From Thermoplasmata archaeon (GTDB taxonomy: Archaea; Thermoplasmatota; Thermoplasmata; Thermoplasmatales; Thermoplasmataceae): DNA of 21,086 bases. Below, in pieces: positions 5,904 to 13,984 of this stretch (position 1 is the stretch's first letter; the number at the start of each line of letters is the position of its first letter). A model generated the notes under the pieces. The model had not been told where the DNA came from, did not search any database, and saw only the letters and a program-made list of their open reading frames with translations. Location of the stretch: assembly GCA_021850505.1 (NCBI GenBank), contig JAJZLW010000148.1, positions 1-21,086 on the forward strand, read 5' to 3'. A program made the translations under genes and the position numbers.

Positions 5904-6431
5904 TCATGCCTCTATCTTCTCAGTTTCCAGTCTTCTTTCCAGATCCTTCTTGCAGTTCTGGCAACATGCGTAATAAATCCTTCCTTTAGAGCTGATCGTT
6001 AAAGGTGCCCCCTGGATCACGTCGTCACAATAATCACAGTGTATATGTGATATCCTTCTGGCAGTTGTATTGACGGTCCTGCTTAATGCCACCTTCAGAT
6101 CCAGTATGTCTATATCCTTGACCTTAAGCAGGTTTTCATAGTACATCACAACAATGAACGTATTATCCACAAGATCGAAACTCTCCACCACGAGCGATTG
6201 AGGTATCTTGTCCATATTGCTGGTATGAATCATAACAAGATCTCTCTCATCCTCATCTATGCTTATTGTAAACTTCCTTATCTTGCCGCTCTGGATAAGA
6301 GAATCCAGTACCTTCCTTGCAGTGATTCTGCTAATCTTAAGTTCATGCGCAAGATCTATGATGCTTTTCCTTGAGTCATTTTTGAGAATTGTCAGCATTC
6401 TCTGTTCTGTTTCAGCCTGGTTTGTGTTCAT
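5904..6431 (-). CDS. Metal-responsive regulator: Lrp/AsnC-like HTH plus C-terminal TRASH domain
   Basis: 175 residues. Residues 8-60 form a winged helix (LKNDSRKSIIDLAHELKISR) of the AsnC/Lrp kind. The middle (61-125) has strands like a shortened sensing domain. Residues 130-168 are a TRASH metal-binding domain: HCDYC (C132, C135) and ACCQNC (C156, C157, C160). HTH-TRASH regulators such as Sulfolobus CopT/CopR sit next to copper ATPase genes and control them. Here the gene is divergent from the YHS-copA operon, and an inverted repeat lies directly upstream of its start. A TATA-like stretch (6452-6460) about 25 bp upstream points to a leaderless, autoregulated transcript. Copper as the ligand is inferred from the neighbour. 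Confidence 0.85.
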   Translation of the reverse strand: MNTNQAETEQRMLTILKNDSRKSIIDLAHELKISRITARKVLDSLIQSGKIRKFTISIDEDERDLVMIHTSNMDKIPQSLVVESFDLVDNTFIVVMYYENLLKVKDIDILDLKVALSRTVNTTARRISHIHCDYCDDVIQGAPLTISSKGRIYYACCQNCKKDLERRLETEKIEA

Positions 6432-6464
6432 AATGTATAAATTAGATACAATAATATATACATT
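6432..6464. promoter_or_regulatory. Candidate operator in the divergent copper promoter
   Basis: AATGTATA (6432-6439) and TATACATT (6457-6464) are perfect inverted copies, centres 25 bp apart, with AT-rich promoter sequence (ATAATATATA, 6451-6460) between and over them. One arm touches the start codon of the regulator; the other overlaps the likely TATA box used in both directions. This layout would let a dimer of the HTH-TRASH protein control itself and the copA operon. Binding is inference. Confidence 0.45.
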
Positions 6465-6507
6465 GTGAATAATAAAGACTTATTAGCTAACCGGTGATTT
6501 ATTGGTT

Positions 6508-6648
6508 ATGCAAATCGATAAAATATGCGGAATGAAGGTCAAAGAAGACACACCATACAAGAGCCAGTTTCAGGGAAAAACGTTTTATTTTTGCAGCTCT
6601 GGCTGCAAGGAAACTTTTGATAAAAACCCATTGAAACATTCAAGATAA
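6508..6648 (+). CDS. 46-residue YHS-domain micro-protein, probable copper-binding/delivery partner of CopA
   Basis: A complete YHS/TRASH-like domain and nothing else: KICGMKV, then KTFYFCSSGCKETFDKNP. The cysteines C7, C29 and C33 match those of the YHS domain that opens the downstream ATPase (PVCGM ... YFCSKGC). The short length makes it easy to miss. It ends 10 bp before the copA start, so it is the first gene of the operon. Small metal-binding proteins in archaeal copper clusters (CopM in Sulfolobus, CopZ elsewhere) hand Cu+ to the ATPase; this one would do so with a YHS instead of an HMA fold. That job is inferred from context. Start: the only ATG before the conserved core. Confidence 0.8.
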   Translation: MQIDKICGMKVKEDTPYKSQFQGKTFYFCSSGCKETFDKNPLKHSR

Positions 6649-6658
6649 GGCAGAATTT

Positions 6659-8761
6659 ATGCCAACCGATCCAGTCTGCGGTATGTTTGTACCGGAGACA
6701 TCAGACCTTTTCATCACCAAGGATGGCGAAAAATACTATTTCTGTTCGAAGGGCTGCATGGAAAAATTCACAAGTCCGTCACTTGGTGTGAAAACACTGA
6801 AAACAAAACTTGCGATCGCCTGGTCTCTTTCCATCCCGATCATGCTGATACAATACTTCTTTCCATCTCTGCCGTTTAAAGACTATGTGGAACTAATCCT
6901 TGCTATACCAGTAATATTCTATTCTGGCTCCGGTTTCTTTGAGGGAGCATACCATACAATCAGGTCCAGAATGGGAAATATGGATCTGCTTATCGCACTT
7001 GGGACGGGCACGGCATTTGTTTTCTCTCTGTTCATAACACTTTTCCCAAAAGCGATACCTGGATCCAGTGTTTATTTCGACGCGTCTGTGTTCATTATTA
7101 CTCTTATCCTCACGGGAACCTATATTGAAACGCTCACAAAGGAGAAGGCGAATTCAGCCGCTTCAAAGTTGAAGGAAATTATCCCGGAATATGTCCACTA
7201 TGTTTCGTCCGATGGTGCCGTTTCAGAAAGAAGAATTGACGAGATCCATACTGGTGATATGCTGCTCTGTAAACCAGGTGATGTTATACCGGCCGATGGA
7301 AATGTATCAAAAGGTTCTAGTGAGGTAGATCAATCGATCATAACGGGTGAACAAAATCCAGTTCTGAAAGTAGCGGGAAATTCGGTCACTGCTGGTACTC
7401 TTAACCTGAATGGTTCCCTTTATGTCATAGTGGAAAAAATTGGAAAGGACAGCACAATCAATCATGTTTACAGGCTTATACAGAATGCTACCATGGGCAG
7501 GGTCAAGATACAGAGGGTAGCAGACACTTTTTCGGCCCTTTTCATTCCAGTTGTTATAACTGCTGCAATATCTGCAGGGGCATTCTGGTACTTTTTTCTG
7601 ACACTGACAGGACATATTCTTGGGCTTCAGTATGCTGTTCTTGCCTTTGTATCTGTTGTTGTCATAGCATGCCCATGTGCAATAGGCCTTGCTGCACCAA
7701 TTACACTTCTTATATCCTCAAGTGCATCATCACAGAACGGTATATTATTAAAGAACCCCGGTTCTCTTGAGCGTTTATCAAAGACAACTATTGTTCTTTT
7801 CGACAAAACGGGAACCCTTACCATTGCCGATCCTCAGATAGTCGAAGTAAAAACTGAACCCGGGTTTGTTCTGGAAGAAATGATATCCAAGGTAGCCGCA
7901 GTTGAGAAGATGTCAAACCATCCGATCGCGAAGGCCATTTTCAAATATTCCCAGAAACTTAACCTTGAAATCCCCGATGCGACTGATATCGCGGAAACCC
8001 CCGGAGTGGGTATTTCAGGAAAGGTCGCAGATCTAGATGTAAGGATCAGCAGATCCTCCGGGGCATCATCGTCAATTGTTTCAATTGAAATAGGCGGTAA
8101 GATAGCGGGTCAGATATCTCTCGTTTACAAGGTTAGGGATACTGCTAATGATGCCATTTCCATACTGAAAGAAATGGGGATCAAAACTGCTATGATAACG
8201 GGAGATATGGATTCTGAAGCAAGAAAAATCGGTCTTATGCTTGGTATAACTGATATACATTCAGGTCTGATGCCGGAAGACAAGGCACAAATCGTAGCAA
8301 AATACCAGGAATCCGGAGAATACGTTGTGTTTGTTGGTGATGGCATAAATGACAGTGCTGCTATGGAAACCGCCGATACAGGCATAGCAATGGGATCCGG
8401 TCTCGATATAGCAAGAGAAAGCGGTGACATAATTCTGCTGAATGACGATCTCACCATGGTGGCCTATTCTATCATTCTGGGCAAAAACACCATATCAAAG
8501 ATCAGGCAGAATATAGGTTGGGCTATTGGATATAATTCGGTTCTGATTCCGATCGCAGCAGGTCTCCTGGTTCCAGTATTTGGTCTCTCAATATTCTCAA
8601 TTCTGCCTATTCTTGCAGCTCTTGCTATGGGCCTCAGCTCGACTTCTGTTGTGCTGAATTCGCTGCGCTTGAGATCGAAAATCACAAGATCTGTAAACAG
8701 GATTACCCTATTTAATAAGGAAACTAAGATAATGAAGAATGATCTGCCTGGCGGAGCTTAA
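6659..8761 (+). CDS. copA: Cu+-exporting P1B-type ATPase with N-terminal YHS domain
   Basis: 700 residues, an integral membrane pump moving Cu+ out of the cytosol with ATP. Order: YHS domain with C7, C29, C33 (residues 1-40), four membrane helices (about 48-155), actuator domain with TGE (229-231), two helices with the transport motif CPC (338-340), phosphorylation motif DKTGT (D382), nucleotide-domain HP (421-422), TGD (514-516), hinge GDGIND (560-565), and two last helices carrying YN (625-626) and MGLSS (657-661). CPC plus YN plus MxxSS is the signature of the P1B-1 Cu+ group. The usual N-terminal HMA (CxxC) domain is absent and replaced by YHS. Second gene of the operon after the YHS micro-protein; the 109-residue gene follows 5 bp after the stop. 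Confidence 0.93.
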   Translation: MPTDPVCGMFVPETSDLFITKDGEKYYFCSKGCMEKFTSPSLGVKTLKTKLAIAWSLSIPIMLIQYFFPSLPFKDYVELILAIPVIFYSGSGFFEGAYHTIRSRMGNMDLLIALGTGTAFVFSLFITLFPKAIPGSSVYFDASVFIITLILTGTYIETLTKEKANSAASKLKEIIPEYVHYVSSDGAVSERRIDEIHTGDMLLCKPGDVIPADGNVSKGSSEVDQSIITGEQNPVLKVAGNSVTAGTLNLNGSLYVIVEKIGKDSTINHVYRLIQNATMGRVKIQRVADTFSALFIPVVITAAISAGAFWYFFLTLTGHILGLQYAVLAFVSVVVIACPCAIGLAAPITLLISSSASSQNGILLKNPGSLERLSKTTIVLFDKTGTLTIADPQIVEVKTEPGFVLEEMISKVAAVEKMSNHPIAKAIFKYSQKLNLEIPDATDIAETPGVGISGKVADLDVRISRSSGASSSIVSIEIGGKIAGQISLVYKVRDTANDAISILKEMGIKTAMITGDMDSEARKIGLMLGITDIHSGLMPEDKAQIVAKYQESGEYVVFVGDGINDSAAMETADTGIAMGSGLDIARESGDIILLNDDLTMVAYSIILGKNTISKIRQNIGWAIGYNSVLIPIAAGLLVPVFGLSIFSILPILAALAMGLSSTSVVLNSLRLRSKITRSVNRITLFNKETKIMKNDLPGGA

Positions 8762-8766
8762 ATGAT

Positions 8767-9096
8767 ATGGAAAAAAATATGCTGTTTAAGATTGGCAAAG
8801 GATCCATCCTAATTGAGAACTCTGCTTTGCAAAGAATATCAGGAAAAGATGTATGCCTGAATTTAGATTTTAAGAAAGGCCCGTGTAATGACGATTCATG
8901 TCAGATGATCACGAAACTTGTTGTTACTGAGATTCTTGAGAAAGATGCAGAAATGTTCCATCTTGAAAGAGATGGAGTTTCTATCTATTTACCACATGAA
9001 ATATATAGGGCCATAGATGCGGGCAGACAGGATAATGTCAGATTACTGTCTTCCAGGGGAAAGCTTGTGGTTAAAGGTTTCTCTCTTTTGATGTAA
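8767..9096 (+). CDS. Hypothetical Cys-containing protein at the end of the copper operon
   Basis: 109 residues, soluble, beta-rich. Three cysteines: C30 (DVCLN), C40 and C45 in GPCNDDSCQM, with M47 close by; such Cys/Met spacing could bind Cu+. The C-terminal half (SIYLPHEIYRAIDAGRQDNV then RLLSSRGKLVVKGFSLLM) looks like a small compact fold, with a helix between strands. I do not recognise a named family. The start codon lies 5 bp after the copA stop (another ATG at 8762 is in a different frame), so translation is probably coupled to CopA. By position it is a candidate copper chaperone or accessory factor; nothing in the sequence proves that. Confidence 0.72.
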   Translation: MEKNMLFKIGKGSILIENSALQRISGKDVCLNLDFKKGPCNDDSCQMITKLVVTEILEKDAEMFHLERDGVSIYLPHEIYRAIDAGRQDNVRLLSSRGKLVVKGFSLLM

Positions 9097-9198
9097 TCTC
9101 TATCTGCAATGGGGTTAAAATTTCTGGGAATTATCTGCGTGCGAAATGTAAAGAGATTATATGTCAATGTCAATGTAAGATTTAGAAAAGCAGCCACA

Positions 9199-9208
9199 TT
9201 TTAATAAC
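9199..9208 (+). promoter_or_regulatory. TATA box of the thermopsin-like surface protein gene
   Basis: TTTTAATAAC centred about 25 bp upstream of ATG 9228; no Shine-Dalgarno near the start, so a leaderless transcript is expected. The 131-bp gap also contains the short tandem TGTCAATGTCAATGT near 9160. Confidence 0.4.
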
Positions 9209-9227
9209 AAGTATTTGATGTTGATTC

Positions 9228-12200
9228 ATGCAAGCGTCAAAGACAATAATTCTTGCATTGCTTCTATCAATAATCATGCTGACCACATCCTTTTCATTTG
9301 GAACACAGGTTCAATCTCCCGCTCAAGCAGGTGCGTCATTTCAATGTAAAAGTATCCCCCAGAATAACACGGTTGTTTCTGAGGGTCCCGTGAACAACAG
9401 TTCGCTGATCCTTAAAGCGCCATCTTTGAATGTTTCGGGCGATTCATTAACACATGGAATAACCTGGGATTCCATGTTAAATTATACAACGTCAAAGATA
9501 ACAAACAAAAGCATTCCCACAATAGCGAGGCTGCTGCCAAATTTTGATATACCATCGAATTTTACGGCATCATATGGCCCTTCATATCAATCAGCGCCTG
9601 CTCCTATGGGTCTTGCATCCTATGGTTTAAGAAATGTATCGGGTTCAATCACACCTTTTACGTATAATACAACCTGTTTTGATGGAACCGTCAATATCAA
9701 CAATGTCTCTGAATTCTATATGGGAAGCGATTCTCCGTACACATTCTCTATCCAGATGAATTCTGTCCTGACTGGCGTTACATTATTTGGTGTGGCAGGT
9801 TATCAGTACTGGATACAGAATGTCGCATTTTATTCAACGAGGACTCACCAGCTCACTCTGGTTGACAACATCTGGAACTTCAGCTCATCCACCGCAGTAA
9901 TAACAGGAGGTGAATTCAGCAACTACACTGGAACCGTAGTACCTGGGTTATATTACTACAAAGTCGGCCCGACCTTCAATGTGGACTCGAATTTCTCATT
10001 GTCTCTTATACTGAATACTGCAAATGTGAACAATGACAACGCTGTTTTCTTGAATTACAGCATCAACGGTATCACACCAGAAGGATCAACGCTGGTAAAA
10101 ACTGGCTCTTATGATAGGGTGATATTTAATTCCACAAATGGAGGAAGTACTGCAGCAACTGAAGCTGCACACTTTGAGGTCAGTGGTAACAGACTTTCTG
10201 ATAATGGGGCGATCCCGCTTGACGCAGAATTAGATTTTGGTGGTCCGGGAGGCGGTTCAACTGCAGATTTTACAAACATGAATTCTTCCCTTACGCTGAT
10301 GTATAAAACCAGTTCTGGAAGTCTTGCTCCAGTCCCGTCGGCATATGATTCAGGGTCTGCAACGGGAGAAACCTCCTCCGGTATTTCTGCCTATTTCATC
10401 GGTGCGAAAGAATTCATGGATACCGGGCCATCATTTATAACAGGACTGTGGAACATAAGTGGCTCATCAGGATTCGCCTCGGTATCCGGATCCGTTTATC
10501 CAGATTCTTCCTTCCTCATGGTGAGTAACGGAAAGAATTTTGTAGCATCGGATTCTCAGGTGGCGCCTATATCTGCAGGCGGTGTTTTCAGCATCTCACT
10601 CATGCCAGGGACATATTCCTTCAACTTTATGCTGAGTTATTATGGCAACATTTCAATTGCAGATCAATCGCTAAAAAATGGTTTTCACTTGAACATAGGA
10701 TCTATTTCCCTGTCCAGAAATTATTCGATGGGCCTCTACACCCCGATTTATATCACCGATAATTCACAGATTTCTCAGATTGCATATAGCGGTCATGGAA
10801 CCTCTTTATCTCCTTATATAATAGCAGGGCCATCATATCAGGCAATTTCAAAATTGAATGCATCCTCATCTCTCAGCCCTGCATTTTCTGCCGCTAATGA
10901 CTATCTCTTCCCTGAATATGATGGAATAACAGTACGCAATACAGATTCATATGTCATGTTTTCCGGATTTTCATCGCAGTCCCAGCCTGTATTCAAAGCA
11001 ACACAGACCTCACTGGAATATCTTGCGATTTCCCAATACCTGCAGTTGCCGCAGTCAAATTTCCTGCCAATAGAATTCTATAATTCTTCAGACATAATAT
11101 TCTCAAACAACACAGTTTCCACGTGGTTCCCCGCGGATGTCTTCACAGATGAAACATATTATAACGTTCCATTTGTGTCGTCACTTGTTCTCTGGAATGT
11201 AACAAACAGCCTTATTTCCAGCAACATGGTAAAGAGCCAGGGATCAGGCATCCTGATATACGATGAAAGCAACACATCATCATCGAATTATGTCTGGGGA
11301 AATGTCTTCACCACATGCAGTCTGACAGGAGCTGGATCTTACTATGGATCAGCGCCCATTGGGCTCATAATCGAGAGTTCAGGCAACACAGTATTCAACA
11401 ATATATTTGATACTGCAATTACGCTTGTAAGCCTGGATGGTCCGTACGCAAACATCTACAACGATGCAAATGTCACGTACCATGATAATTTCAACATATC
11501 AAAGAAACCTGCAAATTATGCTGTTACTTTTGACGGACAAATCCTCAGCGGAAGCATAATCAACGGAAGTTATGTGGGCGGCAACTTTTACTATAATTAT
11601 TTCTCAAATGGAGCGGAACCATACAATGGCAGTGGCCTGGGCCTTGCCTTTCCAGGACAGAACCAGTTAAATGGGAGCATTAACGATGGTTATGACTACT
11701 ACCCGCTGACTATATACAGTGAGGAGGCTAATGTCTCCGCATCAGGGCTTCCGTCTGGTATTACGACATATTTCGACATAAATAACGCAATCTTCAAACT
11801 CAGGTACGGTTCATCCGACACAATATACCTGCCTAATGGTACCTACCAGCTTGAAGGTTTCTATTTATACAATTCAGCAGAGGAGTTCCTTCCAACATTG
11901 TATGTTGGCCCAATTGCTGAGGCAAGTTCTGTATTCTATGTTGACGGGCCAGTTCTGAACCTGACACTTCTTTATACCTTATTCATAAACGTTACTTTCA
12001 GCGAAAGTGGACTCCCGGCTGGAGCTATCTGGGGTTTCACCGTCCTTCAGGCAGAGGAAGGTTTCATACTCGATTCTTCCAGTACATCCTTGTTCCTGGA
12101 GGCAGGTGCCATTTATACTGTTCTTCCACAGGCTGTTACAGGATATTACACAACAGGGCTCTTCAGTTTTTCCGTTTCGCCATCACCCGAAATAGTCACG

Positions 12201-12563
12201 ATAATCTATGTCCATGAAACCTCACAGACCACCTTTTCGGTAACATTCATGGAATCGGGCCTTAGTGCAGGAAGTAAGTGGACTGTCTATATCGGTGACC
12301 AGGGGTTCAATGTTACAACTGCGAATCTTACAATCATCAACATACCGGATGGCAATTATTCATATTCCATCGCAAGCATAAACGGTTATGAGAAAGTACC
12401 ATCGGGAACATTTAAAATTAATAACAGCAATGCGACAATCCAGGTTATGTTTGTTAAAAGTTCTTCAATATCTGCTGTTTCATATCTGCTTATAGTAGCT
12501 GCTGCCATAGGAGGACTGATATTAGGTTCCGCAATTGTCTATGTGCGATACAGGAAAATGTGA
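9228..12563 (+). CDS. Giant thermopsin-type (family A5) cell-surface protein with beta-helix, Ig-like repeats and C-terminal anchor
   Basis: 1111 residues. Signal peptide 1-30 (TIILALLLSIIMLTTSFSFG). Residues about 75-390 match thermopsin, the acid protease family of thermoacidophilic archaea: PMGLASYGL (126-134), YQYWIQNVAF (192-201), VDNIWNFSS (212-220), LDAELDFGGPGGGS (331-344). Residues about 510-800 begin with GTSLSPYIIAG and carry short N-rich repeats (NNTVST, NTVFNNIF) as in NosD-like parallel beta-helices. Three ESGLPxG-type modules follow (SASGLPSG near 837, FSESGLPAG near 924, FMESGLSAG near 1007). A membrane helix at about 1083-1105 and RYRKM at the end anchor it outside the cell. 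Many N-x-S/T sequons. Thermopsin is normally about 300-350 residues, so this is a much enlarged relative. Protease activity is likely but not provable here, since catalytic residues of the family are not firmly known to me. Confidence 0.82.
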   Translation: MQASKTIILALLLSIIMLTTSFSFGTQVQSPAQAGASFQCKSIPQNNTVVSEGPVNNSSLILKAPSLNVSGDSLTHGITWDSMLNYTTSKITNKSIPTIARLLPNFDIPSNFTASYGPSYQSAPAPMGLASYGLRNVSGSITPFTYNTTCFDGTVNINNVSEFYMGSDSPYTFSIQMNSVLTGVTLFGVAGYQYWIQNVAFYSTRTHQLTLVDNIWNFSSSTAVITGGEFSNYTGTVVPGLYYYKVGPTFNVDSNFSLSLILNTANVNNDNAVFLNYSINGITPEGSTLVKTGSYDRVIFNSTNGGSTAATEAAHFEVSGNRLSDNGAIPLDAELDFGGPGGGSTADFTNMNSSLTLMYKTSSGSLAPVPSAYDSGSATGETSSGISAYFIGAKEFMDTGPSFITGLWNISGSSGFASVSGSVYPDSSFLMVSNGKNFVASDSQVAPISAGGVFSISLMPGTYSFNFMLSYYGNISIADQSLKNGFHLNIGSISLSRNYSMGLYTPIYITDNSQISQIAYSGHGTSLSPYIIAGPSYQAISKLNASSSLSPAFSAANDYLFPEYDGITVRNTDSYVMFSGFSSQSQPVFKATQTSLEYLAISQYLQLPQSNFLPIEFYNSSDIIFSNNTVSTWFPADVFTDETYYNVPFVSSLVLWNVTNSLISSNMVKSQGSGILIYDESNTSSSNYVWGNVFTTCSLTGAGSYYGSAPIGLIIESSGNTVFNNIFDTAITLVSLDGPYANIYNDANVTYHDNFNISKKPANYAVTFDGQILSGSIINGSYVGGNFYYNYFSNGAEPYNGSGLGLAFPGQNQLNGSINDGYDYYPLTIYSEEANVSASGLPSGITTYFDINNAIFKLRYGSSDTIYLPNGTYQLEGFYLYNSAEEFLPTLYVGPIAEASSVFYVDGPVLNLTLLYTLFINVTFSESGLPAGAIWGFTVLQAEEGFILDSSSTSLFLEAGAIYTVLPQAVTGYYTTGLFSFSVSPSPEIVTIIYVHETSQTTFSVTFMESGLSAGSKWTVYIGDQGFNVTTANLTIINIPDGNYSYSIASINGYEKVPSGTFKINNSNATIQVMFVKSSSISAVSYLLIVAAAIGGLILGSAIVYVRYRKM

Positions 12564-12607
12564 CTTTAAGGCATTCCAGATGGAACAAATTTGAAAAGAT
12601 ATAATTT

Positions 12608-13171
12608 TTATTTTTTTGTATCAGGCATGCCCATGAGATATGAGGACAGTCCCAGCCCCCAGAAAAGAGCAGGATCGACTATCATTCTCTCCATGCCCCC
12701 TGTGCCTATGCCAAGGTACATTTTCTCTATGTACAGAAAAATAGCAGCTGCAATGAACAGGCCAATCGCCAGGGACACGAAGCGGAATGGGGATTTGATC
12801 CATGATACGCCAACAATTGCCGCTATTGCAGCAAAAAGGAATGTAATGTAGGCCCCCACCGAATGCAGTGAACCCGTATTTTCTGGAAAAGTACCAACCA
12901 TTATGGCGCCGATCGCAGCTATTATGAGCAGGTACGGGAAAACCGACCTCCTCTGGTTAGACGCTATCAGAACTGCACCAATTATCAGCAAAACGCCGAA
13001 TAAGATGATGGTGCTGTTGAAGATATAAGCAGTGGATCCGACGCCAAGGTCGCTGATATAATTGTTGGCAATCGAATAGTTTGGATACTTTGCCTCTGCT
13101 ACAATCATTGCGACCAGAAAAACAAAGGTACCGATAAAGATCAATACGCCTGCTGCATGCTCTCTCTTCAT
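12608..13171 (-). CDS. DUF998-family multi-pass membrane protein
   Basis: 187 residues with six hydrophobic segments and short loops. The loop after the first helix carries NNYISDLGVG (36-45) followed by a FNS before helix two; this YISDLG...FN pattern marks DUF998 proteins, whose function is unknown. It starts at ATG 13171 with an AT-rich box TTAATATTAA about 24 bp upstream. It converges on the surface-protein gene, with a 44-bp T-rich gap. The upstream gene on the same strand also encodes a membrane protein, 46 bp away, but a separate promoter is visible. Confidence 0.8.
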   Translation of the reverse strand: MKREHAAGVLIFIGTFVFLVAMIVAEAKYPNYSIANNYISDLGVGSTAYIFNSTIILFGVLLIIGAVLIASNQRRSVFPYLLIIAAIGAIMVGTFPENTGSLHSVGAYITFLFAAIAAIVGVSWIKSPFRFVSLAIGLFIAAAIFLYIEKMYLGIGTGGMERMIVDPALFWGLGLSSYLMGMPDTKK

Positions 13172-13217
13172 TCGTGTAAAAGGATAAACTTTAATATTAA
13201 ATTATTGGATCGATTGT

Positions 13218-13925
13218 TCATTCCTTATCGGCAGTCGATCTCTTTGGACCAATTGTGAGATTCCAGTGTGCTATCAGATATACGATTGCGAAGAACAGGA
13301 TAAAGAGAGGTATAAGGAAAAGATCATTTATATTCCGAAAAGCCTCGATGAACCAGAATGACGAAAACGTCAGCAATAACGCCGAAACAGCGATCTTCAT
13401 GCTTGCCTGCTTCACCTTCCTTATCTGCGACTGCAGAATTACAGCCGCAATTACAACAATGATGACACCCAAAAGAAGACCGGTTATAGTTGAAAAGTAA
13501 CCGTTAGGATAAAGCGCCACCAGTACAATTGCAGCCTCGAATGCCTCAACCAAACCGACAGAATAAGCAGTATAGAGGAGTTCCTGTGTTTCATTTTTTT
13601 CTTCCTTGTGCGGACTCTTTATGCCAAGAGTGAACTTTACGGATCTACGCGAACTTCTTATAAGACGGATTCCGAAATAGAGCAACAGAACTGCAGAGAT
13701 CAGTCTGACATACAATATAGGAAGAAGAGTAATGTATTTCCCGATAAAGGCTGTCGGTATAAAAATCGTCAGGACACCGAGTGTAACAGATAGGTATATT
13801 GCCGCTTTCCTTGATTCGGCATATAGTGCCATTCCTACTGCGGTGGCCTCTGACATTTCCAGGACAGTTATGCCCATTGCAGCAAGCAATATTGCAACGT
13901 TAACCACGATCGGCGATTCATGCAC
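13218..13925 (-). CDS. Multi-pass membrane protein with duplicated ExxEA motif, possible metal/iron transporter
   Basis: 235 residues, about seven membrane helices. Two half-repeats each start with a helix bearing two acidic residues: VLEMSEATAV (E23, E26) and LVEAFEAAIV (E127, E130). Paired acid-bearing helices in an internal duplication recall cation carriers such as the FTR1 iron permeases (RExxE) and other inverted-repeat metal exporters, but the Arg of FTR1 and the ExGD of Gdt1/UPF0016 are missing, so the family stays open (possibly the COG4280 type of uncharacterised membrane proteins). A basic cytosolic loop (RSSRRSVKF) and a charged stretch separate the halves. The start is GTG 13925; there is no ATG before the first helix. 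Substrate unknown. Confidence 0.65.
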   Translation of the reverse strand: MHESPIVVNVAILLAAMGITVLEMSEATAVGMALYAESRKAAIYLSVTLGVLTIFIPTAFIGKYITLLPILYVRLISAVLLLYFGIRLIRSSRRSVKFTLGIKSPHKEEKNETQELLYTAYSVGLVEAFEAAIVLVALYPNGYFSTITGLLLGVIIVVIAAVILQSQIRKVKQASMKIAVSALLLTFSSFWFIEAFRNINDLFLIPLFILFFAIVYLIAHWNLTIGPKRSTADKE

Positions 13926-13984
13926 TATTTAAAAATGTATTTAAATCCCTGGGCAGAATTTTCCATTACTCTGATTAATATATC

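Noticed and set aside
7307..7615. Minus-strand 102-codon frame inside copA
   Set aside because: Complement of the ATPase coding frame; Cys-rich start is a shadow of codon use.
9155..9175. Short tandem TGTCAATGTCAATGT before the surface-protein gene
   Set aside because: Only two and a half units of 6 bp; too short to call a repeat array or operator.
12591..12851. Plus-strand 86-codon frame
   Set aside because: Antisense shadow of the DUF998 gene, which has clear membrane helices and motif.
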